Origin: CAADGY01 sp900696665 | GTDB taxonomy: Bacteria; Acidobacteriota; Terriglobia; Bryobacterales; Bryobacteraceae | Reading direction: 5' to 3' | Length of the DNA stretch: 22,625 nucleotides | Assembly: GCA_035063885.1 (NCBI GenBank) | Contig: JAPSFM010000086.1 | Location: 1-22,625 of the forward strand | Part shown: positions 8,379 through 17,057 of the stretch, one piece after another | Layout: each line of letters begins with the position of its first letter | Position numbering within the stretch: the first letter of the stretch is position 1 | Notes under the pieces: model-generated | What the model saw: only the letters and a program-made list of their open reading frames with translations | The model's database searches: none | What the model was told of the DNA's origin: nothing | Translations under genes and position numbers: made by a program

Positions 8379-8962
8379 AAGCGATCTTCTGGGACGTCGA
8401 CACGCAGCTCGATTTTCTGTATCCAGCGGGAGCGCTATATGTTCCAGGAGCGGAACGGATCGTTAGTAGCATCGCACGGTTGAATCATTATGCTGCCGCC
8501 AACGGCATGCATGTAGTGTCGGACGTGGACGCGCACGCCGAGGACGACCCGGAGTTTCTCCACTGGCCGCCGCATTGCGTGGCGGGCACGGCCGGACAAC
8601 AGAAGCCTCAATCAACCCTGTTGGACCATCGCGCGGTGGTGCCATTCAGATTGGGAGAGTTTCCGATTGACAAAGTGCAGCAATTGATCCTGGAAAAGCC
8701 CACGTTGAGTTGTTTCGCTGATCCGAATCTGCCTTCCTTACTTCAGGCCCTCAACCCCGATAAGTATGTTTTGTACGGAGTGGTGACTGAGATCTGCGTG
8801 CGTCACGCCGCTCTCGGTCTGCTGGAGACGGGCAAGCGCGTGGAACTGGTCACGGATGCCGTGCGGCACCTCAACGAACAGGACCGCGACCGGTTCTACA
8901 ATGAGTTCACCGCTCGTGGCGGAAAGCTGACAACGGCGGACGAAGTCTGCTCCACCCGCTGA
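8375..8962 (+). CDS. pncA: Nicotinamidase (isochorismatase-like cysteine hydrolase)
   Basis: This protein hydrolyses nicotinamide to nicotinate and ammonia, feeding PncB. The catalytic triad of the family can be placed: Asp9 in VDTQLDF, Lys108 in LEKPTL and Cys141 in VTEICV. Metal ligands typical of nicotinamidases are present as Asp52 and His54 (DAH), His67 in WPPHCVAGT, and possibly His63. The PPHC motif separates it from other isochorismatase-like hydrolases. Length is 195 residues, usual for the family. AAGGAG at 8362-8367 is a strong ribosome binding site. The ATGA overlap with pncB supports co-expression as a salvage pair. Confidence 0.9.
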   Translation: MKAIFWDVDTQLDFLYPAGALYVPGAERIVSSIARLNHYAAANGMHVVSDVDAHAEDDPEFLHWPPHCVAGTAGQQKPQSTLLDHRAVVPFRLGEFPIDKVQQLILEKPTLSCFADPNLPSLLQALNPDKYVLYGVVTEICVRHAALGLLETGKRVELVTDAVRHLNEQDRDRFYNEFTARGGKLTTADEVCSTR

Positions 8963-8990
8963 AGCGGCTCGATCGCTCTGGGAGAAAACC

Positions 8991-10064
8991 ATGTCTGAAT
9001 ACCCTGTTTCGCGCCGCGCATTTGTAGGCGGCGCAGCATCCGTGCCGGTTACCGCGACGCCCTCGCTCCAATCTGTTTCTGCCACTCGCAGCGGGCCGAT
9101 CCGTATCGTCACGATGTATCCGTTCGAGGCGCAGGAAGCTGCGAAGATCCGGGCGGCTGCTTCCAAAACCAAAGTCGATCTGATTCTGTGTAAAGACCGC
9201 GATGAATTCCGGAAAAACCTGCGTGAAGCGGAAGTGGTCTATGGCGCTTTGCGCGGCGCCGATCTGGACTATGCACAAAAGGTGAGATGGGTACAGGCGG
9301 GTGGCGCGGGCGTCGAGAACATGGACAAGCGATTTCGTGAAAGCCCGATCGTGCTGACGAACTTCGCGCGCACCTTTGCGCCGGGCATCTCCGAAACCGG
9401 CATCGGGTTGCTGCTCTGCCTGACGCGAGGCATCAGTAAGTATTACATGCCGCAGTTTTACAAGAGGCAGATGAAGCCGGTGGGGACGCCCAAGTCGGAT
9501 CATCATACGGAACTGAAAGGCCGCACGATGGGCGTTGTTGGCATGGGAGGCATCGGAAGCGCCATCTCCCGCCGTGCGTACTACGGCTTCGACATGCGCA
9601 TTGTGGGTACAGATGCCAAGCCGATGCCTGCTCCGGAATATGTCGCGGAGTTGCGCGATCCGGGCTGGTTCGAAGAGATGGTTCCGCAAGTAGATGTGCT
9701 GGTGGCGGCCGCGCCGCATACGCCCGAAACCGAGCGCATGTTCAACGAGAAAATTTTCCGGAGCATGAAGAAGACCGCCTATTTTCTCGGCCTGTCGCGA
9801 GGCATGTTGTTTGACGACATCGCGCTGGTGCGGGCGCTCAAGGAAGGCTGGATCGCCGGCGCGGGGTTGGATGTTTTCCCGGTGGAGCCTCCCCCCTCTT
9901 CACACCCGATCTACGATTGCCCGAACGTGGTGATGACGGCGCATACCTCGGGTTGGAGCCCGGATCGGCAGGTCCGGCTGATCGATCTGTTCGCAGAGAA
10001 TGTTCGGCGTTATGCGTCGGGCCTTCCACTGATCAATGTGGTGGACAAGCAGAAAGGCTACTGA
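8991..10064 (+). CDS. D-2-hydroxyacid dehydrogenase, Tat-exported
   Basis: This is a D-isomer-specific 2-hydroxyacid dehydrogenase, 357 residues, reducing 2-keto acids to D-2-hydroxy acids or the reverse; the substrate is unknown. The NAD-binding glycine motif GMGGIG lies at 184-189, with GTDAKP after the second strand suggesting NAD rather than NADP. The catalytic trio is complete: Arg270 (LSRG), Glu299 (FPVEPP) and His318 (TAHTSG). The N-terminus has a twin-arginine motif SRRAFVGG (7-14) and a mild hydrophobic stretch, so export folded with cofactor is likely; family members are normally cytoplasmic. GGGAG at 8980-8984 fixes the start. It follows pncA by 28 bases and ends exactly against the stop of the opposing efflux gene. 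Confidence 0.87.
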   Translation: MSEYPVSRRAFVGGAASVPVTATPSLQSVSATRSGPIRIVTMYPFEAQEAAKIRAAASKTKVDLILCKDRDEFRKNLREAEVVYGALRGADLDYAQKVRWVQAGGAGVENMDKRFRESPIVLTNFARTFAPGISETGIGLLLCLTRGISKYYMPQFYKRQMKPVGTPKSDHHTELKGRTMGVVGMGGIGSAISRRAYYGFDMRIVGTDAKPMPAPEYVAELRDPGWFEEMVPQVDVLVAAAPHTPETERMFNEKIFRSMKKTAYFLGLSRGMLFDDIALVRALKEGWIAGAGLDVFPVEPPPSSHPIYDCPNVVMTAHTSGWSPDRQVRLIDLFAENVRRYASGLPLINVVDKQKGY

Positions 10065-13000
10065 CTACCGCGGCGTCCGGCCTATGGTGCGCTGCAGTTC
10101 GGCGTGGGCCAGCAGGTAGCCCAGGTTTGCACGCAGCAGATCCACTTCGGCCTTCGCGGCCGCAGCACGCGTCTCGCTCACGGCGGAAGCGGACGCTACA
10201 CCCACCTCGACCTGGTCTGCCGTGAGCCGTTCGTTTTCACGCCGCAGGTGCAGCGCTTCGCGGGCCACCTCCAGCATCTGGCGAGCCCGTTCGAGCTTGC
10301 GGACAGCCTTTTCCACTTCCACAGACACCCGGTTCTTTTGACGCCGCAGGTTCTCTTCCGCCTGCGCCAACAGGGCTTCGCGTTCGCCGATAACGCTGCG
10401 GCGCTTGCCGAAATCGAACAGGTCCCAGTTCATCCTCAGCCCGAAGATTCCATTGTTACGAGCCAAAAACGGGACACCGTTCTGGTAAACGTGCTGCACA
10501 AACGCAGTCAACTCCGGAATGTAATCGGCTTTTGCGGCGGTAACGCCGCGGCGCGCTTTCTCTACAGCTTCCTCCGCGGCGCGCACGTCGGGACTTTCGG
10601 CCAGGGCTATTCTGGTGTACTCGCCATGGTCACTAGGGGATGTATCGGCAGGGCTGGGCGGGACCAGTTCCACAACGGTGTCGAGAGGCAGTCCCAACAG
10701 GTCGTTGAATTCGACCGCCAGGTCCGCAATCCGGTCATCGGCGGCGAGAAGTTGGTGGCGATTTTCCAACAGGCCGGCACGAGCGCCGATCAGCGCCACT
10801 TCCAGAATGTTGCCGGCTTCGACGGCGGCGCGGCTGTCCCTCATGCGTGCTTCGGCGAATTCCAGTTGAGCCTGCGCCGCGCGTTTCTGCGCCCTCGCGA
10901 TCAAAAGGCCGAAGTACAACTCGTGGACCTTCAGCGCGATCTCGTTTCCGGCCTTCTTCAGATCGGCGGCCGCGGCGGCGGCATCCGCCAAGGCAACGCC
11001 ATGCCCGGCGCGGATCTTCACCAGTTGTGTCAGCGGCTGGCCCAGCGTTGTGGTGGTATAAAACAAATTCGATGATCCCTGTTCGATAGGAATCGGATGC
11101 GGCGGTACCGGTCCCTCGTCCTGGAAGACACCGAAAATGCCCGCTGGTATTGCGATCTTCTGCCGCTCAACCGTGTTCAGTAGATTGGACTCATTGGTGG
11201 CGCGCGGAAAATAATTCGCCCGTGCGGCGCCGGCCCTATATCTGTTTTCCTCCGCCTTCAGACGGGCAATCTTCAACATCGCATTCTGGCGCAACGCCGT
11301 GTCTACCGCTTCGGGGAGCGTGAGGCGCCGCGTCTCGGCGTGTATGCCCGGGGCGAGCAGGATCAGCAACAGGACGGCGAGTGCGCCGCCGGAGGCATGC
11401 CGCCTGCGCCGGATCAGCACGAACAGCACCGGTACGACCAGCAGCGTAAAGAACATGGAGAACAGCAGGCCAACCGCGATCACACTGGCGAGCGGGCTCC
11501 AGAGGCTGGACCGGGAAAGGATCATTGGTGTCACTCCGACAGCGGCGGCCATACTCGTCAGGAAAATAGGCCGGAGGCGCCGCTGTCCAGCTTCCATCGC
11601 CGATTCCTCCAGGGCGTGGCCTTCGTGCAACCGCTCGTTAATGTAATCCACCAGGATGATGGCGTTCCGCACTACAACTCCGGAAAGGCTCACAATGCCC
11701 ATGAATGCGGTAAAACCGAATGGGTTCTGCGTAAGAAAGAGTCCGGCCGCGGCTCCGAGCAGAGCCAGCGGAATGGAAACCATTACGATCAGCGGATCGG
11801 TGATGGAACGGAACTGGAACAGCAGAATCAGAAATATGGCCAGCAAACTGGCCAGGAGTGCGCGCACCATTTCCGAGAATGTCTCTGTCTGGCTTTCGAT
11901 TTCGCCGCCGTAGTCGATGCGGTAGCCAGGCGGCAAGCTGATATCGCCGATTGCCGGCCGGGCGCTATTGAGCACCTCGGAAGCAAGATGTCCCTCATTG
12001 AAAAAGCTCTGGACAGAGAGCGTCCGCACTCCGTTTCGCCGCACGATTCGGCTGGTTTGCCACTCCGGAGCGACGGTTGCCACCTGCCGCAGCGGAACCC
12101 GTGCACCCGTTACAAGCGAAGTCATGTAAGCGTTCTCGATGTCCTCGAACTGCTCCCGCCGGTTCTCCTCCAGGCGAAGCAAGACCTCAACGGCACGGTT
12201 TCCTTCCCAAAACGTAGTGACCGGAGCGCCCGAGAAGCCGCCGGCAAGCTGCTGTGCGACTGAGGCGTTGGTAAGCCCCAGGCGGTTGGAGACTTCCTGG
12301 TTTACTTTCACGCGCACCTGAAATGTATCCTCATGAAAATCGTTGCGGACATACGCGGAGCCGCCGGAGCTACGTAAGATATCCTCGACTTTGCTGCCGA
12401 GCGTCTTCAGCGTCGTTATATCGTCGCCCGAAATCCGAACTTCGACCGGAGCCTGATACACCTGACCCTGCTGCAGCTCTTTGACGATGACAATTCCCTC
12501 GGGCGCCAGCGTGGCGAATTCCTTCCTCAGGCGATGTACCAGCGCGGGCGTTTCTCTTACGGAGTTGGTGTTGACGAGAAGTTGTCCATAGTTGGCAGCC
12601 GGCTGTTCGGGGCTGACATTGTAATAGAAGCGCGGTGCGCTCTGGCCCAGAAAGCTGGCGAAAGTAGCCACCAACTTTTCCGCGGCCAGATGGTTCTCAA
12701 TACGCCGCAACACGGCGTCCGTAGCTTCAATTCGAGTGCCTTCCGGCATCCACAGATCGATAACAAACTGGTCCCGCTCGGCGGACGGAAAAAACTGCTC
12801 GGGAGCGATTTGAATGAGGATGACTCCGCAGGCGAACGCCGCTAGCCCCAAGCCCGCCGCTAGCGGCTTGCGCCGCATCATGAGCTGAATCGTACTGCCG
12901 TAATACGTCTGCATCCGGTCCAACACGCTCGACTTCCTTTTTCCCATAGCATCTTTCTCCGGGGAATGCAGACCTTTTTTAATAAACCAGCGGCACAGCA

Positions 13001-14456
13001 GCGGAGTCAGCAGCATAGCGATAACGTATGATGTCCCGAGTGAAACGGCGACCGCGATGGGCAGCGCCGAAATAAATTCGCCTACCGAACCCGTTAGTAT
13101 CAGCAGCGGCACAAACGAAGCAATGATGGTCAGCGTGGCCGTTAGCACCGGTACCGCGAGCCCGGTTGCGCAGCGCCAGGCGGCCTCCTGCCTCGGCACG
13201 CCCTGGTCCAGCAGTTCAACGTAGTTGTCCGCAATCACGATGGCGTCATCCACCACCATGCCGAGCACCACGATCAATGCGGCGATCGAAACCTGGTGCA
13301 GTTCCACACCCACAGCGTTCATGATGCCGAACGTGATGGCAATGGTTACGGGGATGGCCAAGGCGGCGATGGCAGCCACGTGAAAAGGCAACAGCACCAC
13401 CGTGACCAGGATCACGGATGCGATCGCGATGCCGAACTCACGGATGAAATGCGAGATGCGCTGTTCGACGATGCGCGGCTGATCGGCAACCAGATCGATT
13501 TCCAGGTCGGGCGGCAGCAGGGTTCGCAACCGGTCGAGATGCGCGCGGATCTCTTTGCCGAAATCCACGATATTGTAGCCCTCCTGCATCTCTATGGAAA
13601 GCATCACTGCCCTCTGGCCGTTGAAACGCGTCAGGTATTGCGGGTCCTGGTAGCGGCGCTCTACTTCCGCCAGATCGCGGATGTAAACGGGCTGTCCGGT
13701 CGTGCGCGAAACGTCCACCATCACACGCCGGATCTGGTCTTCGGTCTGGAACGGACCGGTAGTTTTCAACGGAACATCGCTGTGCCCGGCCTCAATGCTG
13801 CCGGCATACTGAACAGTGTTGCGAGCCTGCAAGGCCTGTATGACGCGGAGCGGATTGGTGGCGTACTGCGAGATGCGGTCGAAACTGCTGGTGATGTAGA
13901 TCTGTTCCTTCTGCTCACCGTAGCGCTTCAGTTTTGAGACGGCGCGAATGGTTCGAAGCTCATCCTCGATGCGTTCAACGTATTCTTTCAATTGCCGGTA
14001 ATCGTAGCGGCCACCGTGAACGGCAAGCAGGACGGCGACGGTATCGCCGAAGTCGGAGTTCACGACCGGACCTTGCACACCGGGCGGCAACTCCCGAGCC
14101 CGCAGTTCGTTCAAATCGTGGCGGAGGGTATCCCAGAACTGGTCGGGATTCCGGACCCAATCTTCGAGTTCGACATTGATGAAGACAACATTGTTGCGGC
14201 TGGTGGAGTAGGTTTTCGACTTGCGGACTTCTTCAAACCGGAACAAGCGGTCCTCGATCTTGCGTGTAACCTGGTTCTCGACCTCCTCGGCAGAGGCGCC
14301 CGGGAAGATTGCAGAGACGAGCCCGGTGCGGATGGTAATTCTTGGGTCTTCGCGGCGCGGCATGGTGAGCAGCGCATGGATACCCACGGCGACAGCCATA
14401 GCTGTAAGGATCAGTGTCACCTGCGGGTAGGCAAGCGATGCTTTGACCGGATTCAC
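10065..14456 (-). CDS. RND efflux pump fused to TolC-like outer-membrane channel
   Basis: One open frame of 1463 residues holds two proteins that are normally separate. Residues 1 to about 1015 are a complete RND permease of the HAE1 (drug/solvent) type. It starts MNPVKASLAYPQVTL, and proton-relay Asp403-Asp404 lie in LGMVVDDAIVIADN, the pattern of AcrB-like pumps rather than metal pumps. The usual twelve-helix architecture ends in VPVLFVLIRRRR. Residues 1016-1040 look like a signal peptide. Residues 1041-1463 are a TolC-like channel with two helical repeats, opening RRLTLPEAVDTALRQNAML. Translation starts at a GTG overlapping the adaptor stop (GTGA), with AGGAG at 14464-14468. Together with the adaptor it would form an efflux machine spanning both membranes. 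No frame break is visible at the joint. Confidence 0.9.
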   Translation of the reverse strand: MNPVKASLAYPQVTLILTAMAVAVGIHALLTMPRREDPRITIRTGLVSAIFPGASAEEVENQVTRKIEDRLFRFEEVRKSKTYSTSRNNVVFINVELEDWVRNPDQFWDTLRHDLNELRARELPPGVQGPVVNSDFGDTVAVLLAVHGGRYDYRQLKEYVERIEDELRTIRAVSKLKRYGEQKEQIYITSSFDRISQYATNPLRVIQALQARNTVQYAGSIEAGHSDVPLKTTGPFQTEDQIRRVMVDVSRTTGQPVYIRDLAEVERRYQDPQYLTRFNGQRAVMLSIEMQEGYNIVDFGKEIRAHLDRLRTLLPPDLEIDLVADQPRIVEQRISHFIREFGIAIASVILVTVVLLPFHVAAIAALAIPVTIAITFGIMNAVGVELHQVSIAALIVVLGMVVDDAIVIADNYVELLDQGVPRQEAAWRCATGLAVPVLTATLTIIASFVPLLILTGSVGEFISALPIAVAVSLGTSYVIAMLLTPLLCRWFIKKGLHSPEKDAMGKRKSSVLDRMQTYYGSTIQLMMRRKPLAAGLGLAAFACGVILIQIAPEQFFPSAERDQFVIDLWMPEGTRIEATDAVLRRIENHLAAEKLVATFASFLGQSAPRFYYNVSPEQPAANYGQLLVNTNSVRETPALVHRLRKEFATLAPEGIVIVKELQQGQVYQAPVEVRISGDDITTLKTLGSKVEDILRSSGGSAYVRNDFHEDTFQVRVKVNQEVSNRLGLTNASVAQQLAGGFSGAPVTTFWEGNRAVEVLLRLEENRREQFEDIENAYMTSLVTGARVPLRQVATVAPEWQTSRIVRRNGVRTLSVQSFFNEGHLASEVLNSARPAIGDISLPPGYRIDYGGEIESQTETFSEMVRALLASLLAIFLILLFQFRSITDPLIVMVSIPLALLGAAAGLFLTQNPFGFTAFMGIVSLSGVVVRNAIILVDYINERLHEGHALEESAMEAGQRRLRPIFLTSMAAAVGVTPMILSRSSLWSPLASVIAVGLLFSMFFTLLVVPVLFVLIRRRRHASGGALAVLLLILLAPGIHAETRRLTLPEAVDTALRQNAMLKIARLKAEENRYRAGAARANYFPRATNESNLLNTVERQKIAIPAGIFGVFQDEGPVPPHPIPIEQGSSNLFYTTTTLGQPLTQLVKIRAGHGVALADAAAAAADLKKAGNEIALKVHELYFGLLIARAQKRAAQAQLEFAEARMRDSRAAVEAGNILEVALIGARAGLLENRHQLLAADDRIADLAVEFNDLLGLPLDTVVELVPPSPADTSPSDHGEYTRIALAESPDVRAAEEAVEKARRGVTAAKADYIPELTAFVQHVYQNGVPFLARNNGIFGLRMNWDLFDFGKRRSVIGEREALLAQAEENLRRQKNRVSVEVEKAVRKLERARQMLEVAREALHLRRENERLTADQVEVGVASASAVSETRAAAAKAEVDLLRANLGYLLAHAELQRTIGRTPR
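11337..11411 (-). other. Internal signal-peptide-like linker in RND-TolC fusion
   Basis: This encodes residues 1016-1040 of the fusion: four arginines and a histidine, a hydrophobic core ALAVLLLILLAPG, then IHA followed by ETRR. It has the three parts of a Sec signal peptide, with a plausible signal peptidase I site after Ala1040. RND C-termini are cytoplasmic, so this extra helix would place the channel domain in the periplasm, as its function requires. I see no internal ATG or well-placed GTG preceded by a ribosome binding site, so separate translation of the channel looks unlikely. Confidence 0.6.
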
Positions 14457-15661
14457 TGCGCATCTCCTACAACGCGGACCGTCGAGCCTTCGCGCAGTTT
14501 CTGCTGTCCGGCTATCACGACCAGCTCGTCGCCGGTGAGACCGCTCCGGATCTCCACCTCACTGCCGTACACGGCACCTGTTTCCACGCGGCGCATATGC
14601 GCGCGTTGCTGATCGGGGAAGTACAAAAACACGATGGTGACGCCCTGCGGGTCGCGGGAGATCGCCTGGCCCGGCAGTGTAATGGCCCCGGTTCTGACAT
14701 TGCTCTCGATTTGTGCTTCGGCGATCATTCCCGGACGCAGCAAGTGTCCGCGGTTGGGCACCTCGATCTTCGCGGCATAAGTGCGCGATATCGGATCGGC
14801 CGCCACACCGATCAGCGTCACACGCCCGGTGAAAATGGTTTGTGGCAAGGCGGGCAGTGAGACATTCGCCCGCTGCCCGACGCGCACCTTCGACACGTCG
14901 GTTTCGGGAATACCCACGCGTACCTTGGCAGGATCGACGTTCATGATGGTGAAGACCGGGACGCCCGCCGCCGCCGTCTCGCCCACGTCGATGCCCCGTC
15001 GCGCGATAAGGCCGCTGAGCGGTGCGTAAAGCGCGGTGTCAGCCACGCGCTTGCGTGCGATCTTTTCTGCCGCCTCGGCCTGTTCGAGCGCCGCCAGCGC
15101 CGCCGCCTTGTCTTCGCTACGCGCGCCTTCTTTCGCTTCATCGTAGCGTTCGCGCGCAAGCTGCCAGGCTGCCTCGAACTTGCGGAAATCGTTCGGGGCC
15201 AGACTTTTGCGTTCATACAACGTCCGCATGCGGCGGTGCTCATCAGCCGCACGCTCATAGACAATCCGCGCCTGCTCGAGTTCCTGCGCCCGTGCTCCGG
15301 CGCGCGCTTTTTCATGGTTGGCGCGCGCCATCGCCGTTTGCGCCTGTGCCGCTTCCGCGCCAAAGTTGTAGTCGGTTGCATCGATCTGTGCCAGCAACTC
15401 TCCCTTGCGAATGAACGAGCCTTCATCCGGGATGACCCGGGCGACGCGGCCGGCTACCTGAAAGGCAACATCGACAGAATCGCCCGCTTCTACCGTCCCG
15501 CTGGCTGCAATGGTCACGGCGTGATCGACGCGTGCGGGTTTTCGCACTTGGACGGAGACCGTCTCAATCTGCGTTCTGTTTGTTGTTGTCGAACATGAGG
15601 AAAAGATGAGAGATGTAGAAATGAGGACAATAAAGAGCGGAACTGAAGGTCTGGAATGCAT
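14453..15661 (-). CDS. RND efflux periplasmic adaptor, lipoprotein
   Basis: This is the membrane-fusion protein that bridges the pump and the outer-membrane channel, 402 residues from the ATG at 15661. An in-frame ATG lies 30 codons further upstream, but the shorter start places a lipoprotein signal directly at the N-terminus (HSRPSVPLFIVLISTSLIF) with lipobox cysteine at residue 23 (SSC). Acylation would anchor it to the membrane. The lipoyl/hairpin architecture is evident: SGTVEAGDSVDVAFQVAG, a long alanine- and arginine-rich coiled coil (about 85-190), then YAPLSGLIARRGIDVGE returning to the lipoyl half. Beta-barrel and membrane-proximal domains follow. It overlaps the fusion gene by four bases. 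It is divergent from the RidA gene, and the shared gap is 74 bases. Confidence 0.88.
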   Translation of the reverse strand: MHSRPSVPLFIVLISTSLIFSSCSTTTNRTQIETVSVQVRKPARVDHAVTIAASGTVEAGDSVDVAFQVAGRVARVIPDEGSFIRKGELLAQIDATDYNFGAEAAQAQTAMARANHEKARAGARAQELEQARIVYERAADEHRRMRTLYERKSLAPNDFRKFEAAWQLARERYDEAKEGARSEDKAAALAALEQAEAAEKIARKRVADTALYAPLSGLIARRGIDVGETAAAGVPVFTIMNVDPAKVRVGIPETDVSKVRVGQRANVSLPALPQTIFTGRVTLIGVAADPISRTYAAKIEVPNRGHLLRPGMIAEAQIESNVRTGAITLPGQAISRDPQGVTIVFLYFPDQQRAHMRRVETGAVYGSEVEIRSGLTGDELVVIAGQQKLREGSTVRVVGDAQ

Positions 15662-15735
15662 ACGCTTTTCTTGTATGTTATCCGGATGACTTCCCGCGAT
15701 GCGACAATCCATATGTCCTGGAGTGTTGGAGACAA

Positions 15736-16182
15736 ATGAAAAGCTCAACAAGAAGAAAGTTGCTCACTACGGTTGCCGCCGCACCAGGCGCCCTCGCGGC
15801 AGCACAACCTGCCGGCGGACGTGTAAAGCAGGCGCATTATCCGGGTGCGAAGCCTTCGGGTACGCCGCTTTATTCGACGGCGATTTCCTATGGAGACCTG
15901 GTCTTCATTTCCGGTCATGGCGTCGCTGATAAAGGCGGAGTAAAGGTGCAGACAGCGAAGGTCCTGGATCAGATCGCCAAGGCGCTCGAGTCCGCCGGTT
16001 CGTCGATGGAGAAGGTCTTGAAGTGCAATGTGTATTTACAAAATATCGGCGACTACAAAGCGATGAACGAAGTTTATCTGGGCCGCTTCGGCTCCACGCC
16101 GCCCGTGAGAACGACAATTGCCGCGGCGGCGATCCCGCTGGATGGGTGCCTGGTGGAGATTGATGTCATCGCCCACAGGTAA
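15736..16182 (+). CDS. RidA family protein (YjgF/UK114) with export signal
   Basis: RidA-type proteins hydrolyse reactive enamine/imine intermediates from amino-acid metabolism; some family members have other roles. The 148-residue protein has a RidA core from about residue 36. The conserved Arg125 in PPVRTTIA and the acidic Glu141 near the end match the catalytic pair of active RidA proteins. Unlike typical members of about 130 residues, it has an N-terminal extension STRRKLLTTVAAAPGALAAA, a likely Tat signal, implying periplasmic location. GGAG at 15728-15731 sets the start. The RraA-family gene follows 61 bases downstream on the same strand, suggesting a shared transcript. No good promoter was identified in the divergent gap. 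Confidence 0.85.
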   Translation: MKSSTRRKLLTTVAAAPGALAAAQPAGGRVKQAHYPGAKPSGTPLYSTAISYGDLVFISGHGVADKGGVKVQTAKVLDQIAKALESAGSSMEKVLKCNVYLQNIGDYKAMNEVYLGRFGSTPPVRTTIAAAAIPLDGCLVEIDVIAHR

Positions 16183-16243
16183 CGATCGCCTTCCGCCAAT
16201 GTTGTATGATGAGCGGGAATCAAAGTCGAGGACACGAACGGAA

Positions 16244-17002
16244 ATGACCAATCGAGCCAGAATCAAACTGCTTTTCGCTGTTGCGGTTCTTATCACCTGC
16301 GCGTCGCTAGCCGCGTTCCAGGCGGCGCAGAAAGCCCCGGATGCATCCTCCGATCCGCTGATTGCAGGCTTCCAGAAGACCACCGTGGCTTCGGTCGCGG
16401 ACGCTGTGGACGCGGTGGTGGGCGAGCGCGGCTTCATGAACTTCGACATGCGGCCCTATTCCGGCACGAAATTTGTCGGCCGCGCGCGCACGTCGCTCGT
16501 GCGGCCTGCGCCGCCCGATAAAGCCACACCAGCTCTTGCCGTGAAACATTCGGTGGAGATGATTGAAGAGGCTAACCCCGGGGATGTCGGCGTGATCGTG
16601 ATGGAGAACGGCTTGAACGTTGCCGCCATCGGCGGTCTGATGGCCACCGCCGCCAAGGCACGCGGCATGGCCGGAATGGTCCTGGACGGCGGGGTTCGCG
16701 ATGTGCCTGAACTTCGTGCCCTCAACCTGCCCGTGTTTGCCCGCAGCGTCACCCCGGCCACCGCCGTAGGACGTTATGCCAGCGTGGCGAAAGACATTGC
16801 GGTGGAGTGCGCCGGAGTGACCGTGAAGCCGGGCGACATCATCGTTGCCGGCGAGGACGGTGTCGTGCGAGTACCGCGGGAGCGAGCGCAAGAGGTGCTG
16901 AAGGCGGCGCAGGAAATCGACGATCGCGAAACCAAGATGGTGCCTTATATCCAGAAGTTCCGCTCGCTGAAAAAAGCCATCGAAGTATTTAACCGGATTT
17001 GA
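16244..17002 (+). CDS. RraA family protein, exported
   Basis: The RraA family includes the regulator of RNase E and class II aldolases acting on 4-hydroxy-4-methyl-2-oxoglutarate. From ATG 16244 the protein is 252 residues. A hydrophobic signal sequence (KLLFAVAVLITCASLAAF, about 8-25) precedes the RraA fold. The GG pair (130-131) and the DGGVRD motif (148-153, Arg152-Asp153) match the substrate and metal site of the aldolase-type members. GDIIVAGEDGVVRVP follows near 198-211, also typical. With the active-site Arg-Asp kept, an enzyme role is more likely than RNase E inhibition, which would not make sense for an exported protein. The upstream in-frame ATGs lie inside the RidA gene or lack a signal, so the later start was chosen. 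Confidence 0.84.
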   Translation: MTNRARIKLLFAVAVLITCASLAAFQAAQKAPDASSDPLIAGFQKTTVASVADAVDAVVGERGFMNFDMRPYSGTKFVGRARTSLVRPAPPDKATPALAVKHSVEMIEEANPGDVGVIVMENGLNVAAIGGLMATAAKARGMAGMVLDGGVRDVPELRALNLPVFARSVTPATAVGRYASVAKDIAVECAGVTVKPGDIIVAGEDGVVRVPRERAQEVLKAAQEIDDRETKMVPYIQKFRSLKKAIEVFNRI

Positions 17003-17057
17003 CATCAAGGGCATCCGAAGAAACTCTCCGGACGCTGAAGGGGATCAGGAACCAAAA

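Noticed and set aside
10104..11075. 323-codon open frame on the plus strand
   Set aside because: Antisense to the TolC-like part of the fusion; the reverse strand carries the clear channel sequence.
11337..11411. Frameshift or sequencing error as the cause of the RND-TolC fusion
   Set aside because: Both halves are in one frame with normal composition across the joint and no sign of a displaced stop. The possibility cannot be excluded without reads, so it is kept as the refuting test.
11340..12263. 307-codon open frame on the plus strand
   Set aside because: Antisense to the RND-TolC fusion, low-complexity Gln/His/Arg composition, no ribosome binding site.
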